From DATFDN01 sp963830565 (lineage in GTDB: Bacteria > Pseudomonadota > Alphaproteobacteria > Acetobacterales > Acetobacteraceae): a stretch of 64,000 nt of DNA. The notes under the pieces were generated by a model, which was not told the DNA's origin, did not search any database, and was given only the letters and a program-made list of their open reading frames with translations. This document shows positions 53,261-62,274 of this stretch, in pieces. The stretch is from positions 496,001-560,000 of the forward strand of contig CAWHMO010000010.1 of NCBI GenBank assembly GCA_963830565.1, written 5' to 3'. A program made the position numbers and the translations under genes. The first letter of the stretch is position 1. Every line of letters begins with the position of its first letter.

Positions 53261-54475
53261 TCATCCGGCTGTCGCCGCCAGACGGGCCGGGCGGCGGGAC
53301 AGCAACGCCCCCACGATCGCGAGGTTCGCGAGATTGAAGGCAACGCCCACGCTGAACGCGGGCGCGTAGAAGCCGTAGTGGTCGTAGATCGCCCCGGCCA
53401 GCCAGCCGCCGGCGGCCATGCCGAGCAGTCCCGCGAACATCACCACCGGCACGCGCCAGCCTGCCTCGGTGGCGGGAAACAGATCACGGATGGCGAGCAC
53501 GTAGGCCGGGGCGAGTCCGGAGAAGCCGAGGCCGAACAGGGCGGAGACGGTGAACAGCCCCACCTCGCTCTGCGTCAGCAGGAACCCCGTCATTGCGGTG
53601 GCTTGCGCGGCTGAGGCGTAGATCACGGTGTGCAGCCCGCCGACCCGGTCCGACAGCCAACCCCAGAACTGGCGGGCAAAGAAGGCGCAGCCCAGCAGCA
53701 GCGACAGCATCGCCGCGCCGCGCTCCGCACCGATGCCGAGATCGCTGCACAGCGCGACCAGATGGCCCATCGGCATCGACATCGTCGTGCAGCAACAGAA
53801 GATCGCGGCGGCGAGCATTCCCATCACGAGGTTGGGCGGCAGTCCCAGCACCGACGCTCCGGCGCGCGGCCCGGTCTGCGCGGCACTCGCAAGTGCCTCA
53901 GGCGGGTGGCGCAGGAACACCAGCGCGATGGGCAGGATGACCACCGCGACCAGCAGGCCGAACCCGGCCATCGTGCTGCGCCAGCCGAACCGGGCGATTG
54001 ACAGCGTGAACAGCGCCGGCCAGATCGCGCCCGCGAGGTACTGGCCCGACGAGATCAGGGCGAGCGCCGAGCCGCGCCTGCGGTCGAACCAGCGGCTGAC
54101 GTAGGTGACGAGGGGGGAGAACATGCAGGAGGCGCCGAACAGCCCGACCAGCAGCCCCTGACCCACATATAGCAGCCCCAGCCCGCCCGAGGCCGCGACT
54201 CCCAAGCCTATTGCGATCATCGTGGCGCCGAACAGGACGACCAGGCGGACGCCGACCCGCTCGGCGATCCAGCCCATCATGATCCCGCCGAACCCGGACC
54301 CGATATAGGTCAGGGAGCCGGCGAGCGCGGGCGCCTGGCGTGCCGTGCCCAGATCGGCCGCGATCGGCTTCAGTGCCACCATCGTAAGCAGCGGTGCCCC
54401 GTAGGACATGCTGAGGATGAACAGCACCGCGACGGACACGACCCAGGACGCGCGGCTCTCGACGCTGTGCTGCAT
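53261..54475 (-). CDS. MFS transporter (monocarboxylate/OFA-like)
   Basis: A 404-residue, twelve-helix inner-membrane carrier. Motif A-like segments are 'GWIAERVGVRLVVLFGATMI' and 'WLSDRVGGLHTVIYASAAQA'. 'WFDRRRGSALALISSGQYLA' after TM4 is typical of the MCT/OFA branch, which moves monocarboxylates. Neighbouring ThDP and acyl-CoA enzymes would fit a 2-oxoacid or short-acid substrate, but this is inference. It lies 15 bases after the HIBCH-like gene in the same direction. Confidence 0.88.
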   Translation of the reverse strand: MQHSVESRASWVVSVAVLFILSMSYGAPLLTMVALKPIAADLGTARQAPALAGSLTYIGSGFGGIMMGWIAERVGVRLVVLFGATMIAIGLGVAASGGLGLLYVGQGLLVGLFGASCMFSPLVTYVSRWFDRRRGSALALISSGQYLAGAIWPALFTLSIARFGWRSTMAGFGLLVAVVILPIALVFLRHPPEALASAAQTGPRAGASVLGLPPNLVMGMLAAAIFCCCTTMSMPMGHLVALCSDLGIGAERGAAMLSLLLGCAFFARQFWGWLSDRVGGLHTVIYASAAQATAMTGFLLTQSEVGLFTVSALFGLGFSGLAPAYVLAIRDLFPATEAGWRVPVVMFAGLLGMAAGGWLAGAIYDHYGFYAPAFSVGVAFNLANLAIVGALLSRRPARLAATAG

Positions 54476-54490
54476 GGTCCTGCTTCCCCC

Positions 54491-55495
54491 TCAGCCCACC
54501 ATCGCCTCGGCGGCAGCGCGATCCACGTCCTCGATGCGGGCCGGCTGCCAGGACGGCGCGCGGTCCTTGTCCACCACCATCGCCCGCACCCCCTCGATGA
54601 ATTCATGCCCGGCGGTCACCGTGCGGGTGGCGCGCAGTTCGGCCCGCAAGCAGTCCGCCAGCGTGCGTTCGGCGCCCTGGCGCAGCAGGCGCAGCGACCA
54701 GACCAGCGAACTCGGCGACATCGTTCGCAGCGTCCTGACCGTCTCGCGCGCGAAAGAGCCGCCGTCCTGCTGGAGCCGGGCGATGATCTCGGGCACGCTG
54801 TCGGCGGCGAAGGCGCGATCGATCACCCTCCGATGCTGCGCCAATGAGAAATCCGGCAGCAAAGCCGCATGCACCGCCAGCGCGGCGACGCCGTCGCGGG
54901 CCAATGCGACGGATAGCGCCGCAAGGCCGGCGCGGGGGACGAAATGCGTTGCCAGACCAGTATGGACCGCATCCGCCCCCTGGACGCGCGCGCCGGTCAA
55001 TGCGAGATAGGCGCCCAGCGCGCCGGGCAGACGCGGCAGGACGTAGGTGGCGCCGATGTCGGGAAAGAAGCCGATCGCCGTTTCCGGCATGGCGAACAGC
55101 GCATGCTCGCTCGCCACCCGCGCCGCGCCATGCACCGAGACGCCGATCCCGCCGCCCATGCAGATCCCGTCCACCAGCGCGACATAGGGCTTGGGGTAGG
55201 TCGCGATCAGCAGGTTCAGCGCGTATTCCTCGCTGAAGAACGCCTCGACCTCGTCCTTGCGCCGGTCGAGCTGCATCTGACGGATGGCCCGGATGTCGCC
55301 GCCGGCACAGAAGGCCCGCTCACCCTCGCCCTCGATCACTACGGCGTGGACCGACGGTTCCTCGCTCCACTCCCGCAGCGCAGCCGTGATCGCGCGAATC
55401 ATGCCGAGATCGAGCGCATTCAGCGCTTTTGGCCGATCAAGCCTGATCCGTCCCACACGTCCGTCCCGGACCGCGACCACACTCGCATCCCGCAT
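54491..55495 (-). CDS. Enoyl-CoA hydratase/isomerase family, 3-hydroxyisobutyryl-CoA hydrolase-like
   Basis: A 334-residue crotonase-fold enzyme; the extra length and C-terminal domain fit 3-hydroxyisobutyryl-CoA hydrolases of valine breakdown. The oxyanion loops are 'FCAGGDIRAIRQM' and 'VDGICMGGGIGVSVHG', with the catalytic Glu in 'ALFAMPETAIGFFPDIGATY'. 'EFIEGVRAMVVDKDRAPSW' is the family C-terminus. ATG 55495 follows AGGGAGA; a GTG at 55522 is possible but less likely. Confidence 0.9.
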   Translation of the reverse strand: MRDASVVAVRDGRVGRIRLDRPKALNALDLGMIRAITAALREWSEEPSVHAVVIEGEGERAFCAGGDIRAIRQMQLDRRKDEVEAFFSEEYALNLLIATYPKPYVALVDGICMGGGIGVSVHGAARVASEHALFAMPETAIGFFPDIGATYVLPRLPGALGAYLALTGARVQGADAVHTGLATHFVPRAGLAALSVALARDGVAALAVHAALLPDFSLAQHRRVIDRAFAADSVPEIIARLQQDGGSFARETVRTLRTMSPSSLVWSLRLLRQGAERTLADCLRAELRATRTVTAGHEFIEGVRAMVVDKDRAPSWQPARIEDVDRAAAEAMVG

Positions 55496-55599
55496 TCCGC
55501 CGATCTCCCTCGATTTCGTCACCTTAGCCGACCCATGGTGCGTTGCCCATGCGGCGTCCGGATTGTAGCGTCGCTCTGAATGTCAGCCGGACCCCCACG

Positions 55600-56628
55600 A
55601 TGCGCGCGCTGATCGGCGCTGCCGCCCTGCTCGCCGCATCGCTGATGCCGGCTGGGGCGCGCGACCTATCGCTGATGCTCCGCCGCCCCGGGCTGCTCGG
55701 ACCCTGGCAGACCGTGTTCATCGCTCCGTTCACCGGGACGACCGGCATCCACGCCGCCGCCGGCGTTTGGCAGGGCGGGGCCGAGGCGCTGGCGCAGCAA
55801 GCGAAATCGCCGGAAAACCGTTGGGATCTGATCATGGTGGACGGCGAGGAGCTGGCGGCGGGCTGCGCCGGCGGGTTGTTCGAGAAGCTGGATTGGAGCC
55901 AGATCGGCGGCCGTGAGCATTACCTGCCGATCGCGGTCTCCGATTGCGGGGTGGGCGCGAGCCTGTCCAGCATCGTGCTCGCCTGGGATCGCGACAAGCT
56001 CGCCGGCAGCGCGAGCTGGCCGGATTTCTGGGACGTCACGCGGTATCCGGGCAAGCGCGGCCTGCACAAGGGCGTGCGCGGCAATCTGGAGATCGCACTG
56101 ATGGCCGATGGCGTCGCGCCGGGCGATGTGTACAAGGTGCTGGCCACGTCCGATGGCGTGGACCGCGCGTTTCGCAAGCTGGACCAGCTCCGTCCCTATG
56201 TCGTGTGGTGGGACACGCCCGAGGATTCGAGCCGCATCCTGGGCTCGGGCGACGTGCTGATGACGAGCGCGCCCAGCGTGGCAATCGGGGAGGCGATGCG
56301 GGCCACGCACCGGAACTTCGCGGTACAGTGGGCCGATAGCCTGATGGACGTCTTGAGCTGGAGCATCCTGAAGAGCAGCCCCGAGACGCGGGAGGCGACC
56401 CAGTTTCTCTACTTTTCCGGCACCCCGGCCATCGAGGCGCGGCTGCCCGCGCAGGGAGCGGAGGGTGGACTGGCCAAAGGCGCCAACGACTTCGTTCCGC
56501 CGGAGTTCGCCGCCATGTCGCCGGCCAGCCCGGCGAACATGCAGAACGCGCTTCGGCTGGATGTCGCCTTCTGGCAATCGAACCTCGCCAAGCTGCGCCA
56601 GCGCTTCGATGCCTGGCTGGCGCACTGA
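55600..56628 (+). CDS. Periplasmic extracellular solute-binding protein (PotD-like)
   Basis: A 342-residue binding protein with a signal peptide (MRALIGAAALLAASLMPAGA). 'GTTGIHAAAGVWQGGAEALAQ' (to 20), 'WPDFWDVTRYPGKRGLHKG' and 'DVLMTSAPSVAIGEAMRATH' match the spermidine/putrescine-type fold. No polyamine permease or ATPase is adjacent; the next genes are the mla set, which uses a different transport logic. It is probably an orphan receptor or pairs with a transporter elsewhere. Confidence 0.85.
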   Translation: MRALIGAAALLAASLMPAGARDLSLMLRRPGLLGPWQTVFIAPFTGTTGIHAAAGVWQGGAEALAQQAKSPENRWDLIMVDGEELAAGCAGGLFEKLDWSQIGGREHYLPIAVSDCGVGASLSSIVLAWDRDKLAGSASWPDFWDVTRYPGKRGLHKGVRGNLEIALMADGVAPGDVYKVLATSDGVDRAFRKLDQLRPYVVWWDTPEDSSRILGSGDVLMTSAPSVAIGEAMRATHRNFAVQWADSLMDVLSWSILKSSPETREATQFLYFSGTPAIEARLPAQGAEGGLAKGANDFVPPEFAAMSPASPANMQNALRLDVAFWQSNLAKLRQRFDAWLAH

Positions 56629-56655
56629 CCTAATCAATTCACCGGCCGATCATCC

Positions 56656-57769
56656 ATGGCGGACCAGCAAGCAAGCGTGACCGTGCGCCCCGATGCCGGG
56701 GCGGTACGCCTGGCCTTTGCCGGCCGCCTCGACGCAGCGGGAACGGGGCATGTCTGGCGCCCGGCGCTGGCGGCCGCCGCTCGGGCACGCGAGCAGCCGC
56801 TGATCTTCGACCTCTCAGGCCTCGCTGCCTTCGATATGACCGGCGCCGCGCTGCTCGCCTCCGCCGAGGCGGCCCATGATGGCGCCGCCGCGATCGAGGG
56901 CGCGGATGCGCGCGTGCTGAGCCTGATCGCCCACGCTCGCGACGCCCAAGGCAAGACCCGTGCGCCGGCCGCGGCGCGGTCCCGACCGCCGGTCTCCTGG
57001 CGCGATCTTCTGCTCGGCTTCCGGGCGGCCGGGGAGGGAGTGGCATTCCTGGGAGAGGTGGCGCTCGCCACGGTGGCGCTGCCATGGCGGCTGCGGATGC
57101 TGCGCGGGGCGGAGCTGCTGGGCCATGCCGACCAGGCCGGCGTCCGCGCCCTTCCCCTTGTGATGGGGCTCGGCTTCCTCATGGGGCTGATCCTGGCGTT
57201 CCAGTCCGCCGTGCCCATGCGCCAGTTCGGCGCCGTGATCTATGTCGCCAGTCTGGTCTCGGTCAGCTTGGTGCGCGAGCTGGGGCCGCTGCTCGCCGCC
57301 ACGATCCTGGCCGGCCGCACGGCCTCGGCCTTCGCCGCCGAGATCGGCACGATGAAGGTGAACCAGGAGATCGACGCACTGGTCAGCATGGGTCTCGATC
57401 CCGTCACCATGCTCGTGCTGCCGCGGCTCGCGGCGGCGCTGCTGGTGATGCCGTTCCTGACCCTGGCCCTGGACATCGCCGGGCTGGTCGGCATGGCGGT
57501 CGTGATGAAGACCTTCGGCTTCGATCTTGGCATCGTGGAGGCGCAGGTGCAGTACCTGGACCACCACCGGCGATCTCGTCGGCGGGCTGGCGAAGGCCGC
57601 GGTCTTTGGCGCGGTGATCGGCGCGATCGGCTGCCGATCCGGCCTTTCCACCGGGGTCGGTCCACGTTCGGTGGGCTTGTCGGCCACGGCGGCGGTGGTC
57701 GGTGGGCTGGTCGCAACCATCGTGCTGGACGGCGTGTTCGCCGCGTTCTTCAGCCGGCTCGGCCTGTGA
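56656..57769 (+). CDS. mlaE: MlaE-type lipid ABC permease with N-terminal STAS domain, frameshifted
   Basis: Inner-membrane permease of an outer-membrane lipid transport system. Residues 1-100 are STAS-like ('LIFDLSGLAAFDMTGAALLA'), standing in for MlaB. The rest is MlaE with 'LGFLMGLILAFQSAVPMRQF', 'SLVRELGPLLAATILAGRTA', 'FAAEIGTMKVNQEIDALVSM' and 'VLPRLAAALLVMPFLT'. Near 57562 one extra C breaks the frame; removing it gives 'VQYLDTTGDLVGGLAKAAVF' and the C-terminal helices. The stop overlaps the mlaF GTG. Confidence 0.92.
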
Positions 57770-58542
57770 CCGATGCCCCGGTGATCCGCGCCCGGGATCT
57801 GGCACAGAGCTTCGGCGCTCGGCCGATCTTTCGCGATGTCTCGTTCGACGTCGCGGCGGCCGAGGTGTTCGTCATCCTTGGCGGCTCGGGGAGCGGCAAG
57901 TCGACGCTGCTGCGGCAACTGATCGGGCTTCTGCCGCCTACCGCCGGGCGGATCGAGATCACCGGCCTGCAAGTCACCGGCCGCGATGCCGGAGCGGCGC
58001 GGCGGCGGGTCCAGCGCCAGATCGGCGTCATGTTCCAGTCCGGCGCCCTGTTCGGCTCGATGACGCTGCTGCAGAACATCATGCTGCCGCTAGAGATGTT
58101 CACCGATCTGCCGGCCGAGGCGCGCGCCGCCGTCGCGCGGGTCAAGCTCGGGCTGGTGGGGCTGGCCGATGCCGCCAGCCGATATCCCGCCGAGATCTCC
58201 GGCGGGATGGCCAAGCGCGCGGGCATCGCGCGCGCCATGGCGCTCGATCCGCCCATCCTGTTCCTTGACGAGCCTTCCGCCGGTCTCGATCCGGTCACAT
58301 CCGCCGGGTTGGACCGGCTTATCCTCGACCTTCGCGCCTCTCTCCGGGCGACGTTCGTGGTCGTAACCCACGAGCTCGCTTCCATCCTTGCCATCGCGGA
58401 TCGTTGTGTCATGCTCGACGCCCATGCTTTTCCCGACGCGGGCGGCGTCATCGCCACCGGCGAGCCGAAGCGGCTGCGCGAGGAGAGCGAGGATCCGCGC
58501 GTGCGGGCGTTCTTCCGCCGCGAGCCGCTGGGAGTTGCCTGA
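57766..58542 (+). CDS. mlaF: MlaF-type ABC ATPase
   Basis: A 258-residue ATPase energising MlaE. Walker A is 'ILGGSGSGKSTLLRQLIGLL', Q-loop 'GVMFQSGALFGSMTLLQNI', signature 'YPAEISGGMAKRAGIARAMA' (the E-I-S-G-G-M form of this family), Walker B 'PPILFLDEPSAGLDPVTSAG' and the switch His in 'VVTHELASI'. GTG 57766 overlaps the mlaE stop, and its own stop overlaps the mlaD ATG. Confidence 0.95.
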   Translation: MTDAPVIRARDLAQSFGARPIFRDVSFDVAAAEVFVILGGSGSGKSTLLRQLIGLLPPTAGRIEITGLQVTGRDAGAARRRVQRQIGVMFQSGALFGSMTLLQNIMLPLEMFTDLPAEARAAVARVKLGLVGLADAASRYPAEISGGMAKRAGIARAMALDPPILFLDEPSAGLDPVTSAGLDRLILDLRASLRATFVVVTHELASILAIADRCVMLDAHAFPDAGGVIATGEPKRLREESEDPRVRAFFRREPLGVA

Positions 58543-59555
58543 TGGATGGAAGGGCGGCGCCGCTGCGGGTCGGGCTGCTGATCCTGGGCGGGATCGCGCT
58601 GCTACTGGCCTTGGTATGGTTCCTTCGCGGTGGGCAGGTCCATAACGGCACGCTGTTCGTCACGTATTTCTCGGAGTTGGTCCAGGGACTGGAAGTGGGC
58701 TCAAAGGTGGAATACCGGGGCGTAACGGTCGGACGCGTAGCGCAGCTCGGAGTTGTCAGCGCGATCCACGGCAGCGAGAAACAGGAAGCAATCGACCCGC
58801 TGTTCCGTCAGGTCTATGTCCGGTATGTCGTGGACACTGGGCGGATCGGCCGCTTCCCGAACGTGGAGGAGGCGGTCCGGCTTGGCCTGCGGGCCAGGCT
58901 AAATACCCAGCTCATCACCGGCCTGAGCTATATCGAGCTGGATTTCGTACCCCCCGCCCTCTATCCCATTCCCGAACTGCCCTGGAAGCCGGAGGCGGCC
59001 TTTGTGCCTTCGATGCCCAGCACTTTCGCTCAGGTGCAGGACGCCGGACGGCAGCTTCTCGCCAAGCTCGACACGATCGATGTGGGAAGGCTGGCGAACT
59101 CGCTCACCACTCTGGCCGAAACCCTAAGCAGCGAGCTGTCGAGCGGCGAAGTTCACGGAGCGCTGGTCGCGGCGACCGGCCTGTTGAATTCGGCCGATAC
59201 AGCGGTGAAAGGGGCGGATCTCCCCGGCCTCACCGCCGACCTGCGCCAGACGTCGGAGAAGCTGCGGGCACTGGCCACCAGCCCCGAACTGGCCGCGCTG
59301 CTCACCCAGGGAGCCTCGGCGACCGAGCGGCTGGCGCAGCTCACTGGGCGCATGTCGACACTGATCTCGGCGCTGGAGGCGACCGTGCGGCAGGTCAGCG
59401 GCGGCACCGCGCAGCTTCAGGCGGGGCTCGCGCCCCTGGTTCGCAACATGCAGTCGGCCTCGGAGAACCTGCGCGAGCTGACCGCCTCGCTGCGGCAATA
59501 TCCCGCCCAGGTGCTGAGCGGCCCGCCACCGCCGGTACGGGGACCGCTGCGGTGA
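58542..59555 (+). CDS. mlaD: MlaD-type MCE-domain substrate-binding protein
   Basis: A 337-residue membrane-anchored periplasmic lipid carrier. A helix at ~9-28 ('VGLLILGGIALLLALVWFL') is followed by the MCE domain ('YFSELVQGLEVGSKVEYRGV' with the V-x-G-x2-V-x-Y-(R/N)-G-V pattern, then 'TVGRVAQLGVV'). A long helical tail with Ser/Thr/Ala repeats ('LADTLSSEL', 'LTADLRQTSEKLRALA') is consistent with a coiled-coil tube. It overlaps the next gene by 4 bases. Confidence 0.93.
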   Translation: MDGRAAPLRVGLLILGGIALLLALVWFLRGGQVHNGTLFVTYFSELVQGLEVGSKVEYRGVTVGRVAQLGVVSAIHGSEKQEAIDPLFRQVYVRYVVDTGRIGRFPNVEEAVRLGLRARLNTQLITGLSYIELDFVPPALYPIPELPWKPEAAFVPSMPSTFAQVQDAGRQLLAKLDTIDVGRLANSLTTLAETLSSELSSGEVHGALVAATGLLNSADTAVKGADLPGLTADLRQTSEKLRALATSPELAALLTQGASATERLAQLTGRMSTLISALEATVRQVSGGTAQLQAGLAPLVRNMQSASENLRELTASLRQYPAQVLSGPPPPVRGPLR

Positions 59556-60148
59556 TCGGACGAAGAACGCTGCTGGCCGCCGGACCTGCGGCGCTCGCCG
59601 GCTGCAGCGTGTTGCCACGGCCGGCCTACATTCAGCGCACCACCTGGTCCCTGGCGATCATGCCGCCCATGCAGCGCCCCACGCGGTCGCGCGGAAAAGT
59701 GCTGCTGGTGCGGGACTTCCAGGCCGGGCCGGGTCTCGATCAGCTCGGGGTGCAATGGCTGAACGCGAACGGCAGCGTCCATGTGGATTTCTACAACCTG
59801 TGGGAGGTGCCGCCCGCCCAGGCCGCCTCCTACGACGCCCGAAGATGGCTCGCCGCCTCCGGCCTGTTCGCCGCGGCGGTCGGGCCGGACAGCGGGCTCA
59901 TCGCGGATCTGACGCTGGAAGCGGAGCTGACGCGCTTCGTCGCCCATCCTCCCAGCCAGGGACGCGCGGCCGTGTCGATCACGGTGCTCGATCAGCGGCG
60001 GGCGCCGGTCCGCGTGCTGACGCAGCGCAGTATCGTCGGCACTGCCCCGATGCGGGCTGCCACGCCAGCAGGCGCCGTCGAGGCGCAGCGGGAGGCGCTG
60101 GCCGATGTGCTCCAGCAAATCACGGCGGTGCTGGCGCGCTACGCTTGA
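59552..60148 (+). CDS. ABC-type transport auxiliary lipoprotein (PqiC/DUF330-like)
   Basis: A 198-residue lipoprotein (lipobox 'GPAALAGCSVLP'). The mature domain has 'TTWSLAIMPP', 'VLLVRDFQAGPGLDQLGVQW' and a C-terminal helix 'VEAQREALADVLQQITAVLA', matching the family that sits on the outer membrane with MlaD/PqiB-type transporters. Starts at GTG 59552, overlapping the mlaD stop. It closes the operon; an IS630 remnant follows 45 bases later. Confidence 0.87.
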   Translation: MIGRRTLLAAGPAALAGCSVLPRPAYIQRTTWSLAIMPPMQRPTRSRGKVLLVRDFQAGPGLDQLGVQWLNANGSVHVDFYNLWEVPPAQAASYDARRWLAASGLFAAAVGPDSGLIADLTLEAELTRFVAHPPSQGRAAVSITVLDQRRAPVRVLTQRSIVGTAPMRAATPAGAVEAQREALADVLQQITAVLARYA

Positions 60149-60192
60149 GCGGCGCTCATGCGAACCGGCTGCGCGACACGCCCGGGACGACC

Positions 60193-60993
60193 TAGCGGGC
60201 CACTTGCCTCGAAAGGTGCCATACTGGCGCCCTGCTGAATGGCGAGGTGGCCGATGTCGCGGCGTCAGGCAGGTCCACCACGCGCGTTGAGTGCTGAGGA
60301 GCGGACGGCGTTGTTGCGGCTGAGCCGATCACGCCGGGCGCCTGCGGCGCAGGTGGCCCGTGCATGGCGTTGCTGGCGGTCGCCGAAGGGCAAGCTACAC
60401 GGCGGCCGCGCAGCTTGCGGGCCGCCACACCGGCGATACCGTCGCGCGCTGGGTGGCGCGGTTCAACGGCGAAGGGCTGGCGGCGATGGTGGCGCACCAT
60501 GGTGGGGGCCATCCGCTCCGCTACGGCGAGATCGAGCGGCGGCGGATCCTGGCCGAGGTGGCCCGCTCTCCGGACCGGGCGCGGGATGGTACGGCGACAT
60601 GGTGTCCGCGGCGGCACGTGCAAGCTCCTGACCCTGTTCCAGCCCGCGACCGGTCAGGTGCACGTGCAACCGGCGACCCGTTGCACGAACCCGATCCTGC
60701 ATGGCTGGCTCAAGCAGACGCTGGCACTGCTCCTGGCGACGCTCCCAATCCTGGAGGACCCGGTCGATGCGACCACCACGCACGCCGTGTGGCAGGTTTG
60801 GCAGGACGGGCTGGCGAAACGCCTCACGTTGCCCGCGCAACGCCCGCCGCTGCGCATGCTGCTCGTGTGGGACAATCTCACCGGCCACAAGGCCGCAGAG
60901 AGGGCCGCCTGGCTGTGCCAGCACGGCATCGTGCCGCTCCACACGCCGCTCGGCGGTAGCTGGCTCAATATGGCCGAATCGATCCAGCGCATC
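60193..60993 (+). mobile_element. IS630-family element, right end lost (copy 2)
   Basis: Left end CTAGCGGGCCACTTGCCTCG differs at one base from copy 1. The first ~540 bp match copy 1 with about eight differences by eye. It shares copy 1's frameshift (CGTGCA-T/C-GGCG) and its internal deletion at 'ARDGTATW'/'RGGTCK', and adds one deleted A at ~60391. Unlike copy 1 it keeps the DDE block ('LVWDNLTGHKAAERAAWLCQ', 'LGGSWLNMAESIQRI'), but homology stops at 60993. No right inverted repeat is seen. Confidence 0.85.
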
Positions 60994-61164
60994 GCGATGA
61001 TTTTATCGGGGTCTTTGGTCCAATGGTAAGGGTGCGGATCGTCGTTGGCCTGGCCTACGTATGTCGCCGCGAGCCGTCGGTGAAGCCGTCCGGAACGCCG
61101 TTATTGTAAGGCTTGGTTGATGCGCGTCGTGCCGTAGGTTCACGACGCGCACCATCAGTCGAAA

Positions 61165-62274
61165 TCAGTGTTGAGCTGGCAGTCGCGCGCCGCCTGGTCC
61201 GATCAGCCCAGGGTAAGGCGCCTTGAATTTGTAGATCGTTCCGCTGACGGCTCCTTCCATGTAGATATACTGATTATTCTCGCCTCCAAAGGCGAAATTC
61301 GTGGCTGACGGATCACCGTTCGGCAACGGCACGTAGCCAACGATAAAGCCGCGCGGATCATATTCGATGATTCCGCCGATGCCGCATGCCGCCCAAAGGT
61401 TCCCATGCACGTCGTAGTGGATGCCGTCAGGCCCACCGTTGCCGGGATTGTAGCTTCCGGCGGTGGCGAAGAAGAACGTCGTGTGCGATGGATCATTGGC
61501 ACATTGGGTGCAGGCCGGATTCGGCCCTTTCAGGAACGAATAGTAGAGCATCCGGTTGGAGGCGTAGTCGGCGACGGCCAGGGTGCTGTCATCCGGCGAT
61601 ACCGCGACGCCGTTCGGAAAACTGCCGGTCGATATGATGCGGCGCAGAATTCCGTCTTTGGAATATTGATACACGGCACCGGCCTGGTCCGCCGTGTCCG
61701 GCCCGGGCCCCGTGCCCCATGGATCGGTGAAATACAGATTGCCCTCCGCGTCAAAGTCGAGGTCGTTCGGGCCCTTGAAGAGCTGGTTGTGGAATGTCGA
61801 TACGAGCGAACTCACTTTCTTTGTCTGCGGATCATAGACGAGAATGCCAAGATGGCGCGTCGTGACGTAAAGCTTGCCGTCATGCCAACGCGTGCCCTGC
61901 GGCTCGCATGCTGGACCGAGATCCCCTTGTGGGTTGCAGTTAAATCCGGGGACAAGCTTCCCATCAGGCGTCAGGTAGGACACCCATCCGCTGCCGATCG
62001 CGACGAACCAGAAGTTACCATTGTTGTCGAACGCGCCGCCCTCTAGAAAATTGCCCTGCGGCTGGTCGTGAATGTCCGCGAACAGGGAAACCGGCCCAAT
62101 ACCCGGAGGGGGGGGCGGAAGGCCCCAAGGCTGTACTTGCTCAGGTGTGGGAGGGCCCGCCAGAGGCGGCGGGGGAGCGGACTGAGCCTGCGCCGACGCA
62201 GTGTGTGCTGTTATCATAGAACCCGCGAACGCAAGCGAAAGCGCACAGGCAATGCCTGTCAACTTGGATGTCAT
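61165..62274 (-). CDS. Secreted SMP-30/gluconolactonase-type beta-propeller
   Basis: A 369-residue exported six-bladed propeller with a signal peptide (MTSKLTGIACALSLAFAGSM, cleavage near ASA). A Pro-rich linker 'APPPPLAGPPTPEQ' follows. Propeller marks: 'GGAFDNNGNFWFVAIGSGWV', 'GPNDLDFDAEGNLYFTDPWG' (metal Asp/Asn), 'PNGVAVSPDDSTLAVADYAS' and 'GGPDGIHYDVHGNLWAACG'. These carry the ligand pattern (E)-N-D-D of lactonases. It probably hydrolyses sugar lactones in the periplasm. The next gene in the same direction upstream is a diheme cytochrome c. Confidence 0.88.
   Translation of the reverse strand: MTSKLTGIACALSLAFAGSMITAHTASAQAQSAPPPPLAGPPTPEQVQPWGLPPPPPGIGPVSLFADIHDQPQGNFLEGGAFDNNGNFWFVAIGSGWVSYLTPDGKLVPGFNCNPQGDLGPACEPQGTRWHDGKLYVTTRHLGILVYDPQTKKVSSLVSTFHNQLFKGPNDLDFDAEGNLYFTDPWGTGPGPDTADQAGAVYQYSKDGILRRIISTGSFPNGVAVSPDDSTLAVADYASNRMLYYSFLKGPNPACTQCANDPSHTTFFFATAGSYNPGNGGPDGIHYDVHGNLWAACGIGGIIEYDPRGFIVGYVPLPNGDPSATNFAFGGENNQYIYMEGAVSGTIYKFKAPYPGLIGPGGARLPAQH

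Noticed and set aside
2372..57769. Programmed +1 frameshifting as the common cause of the nine shifts
   Set aside because: The shift sites (gag-a-ctg, gtc-a-gag, gag-t-tca, ggg-c-gcg, cgc-g-tcc, gat-c-tcc, ccc-g-acc, ccc-g-aag, gac-c-acc) share no slippery sequence or stop codon at the slip, so error or mutation is simpler.
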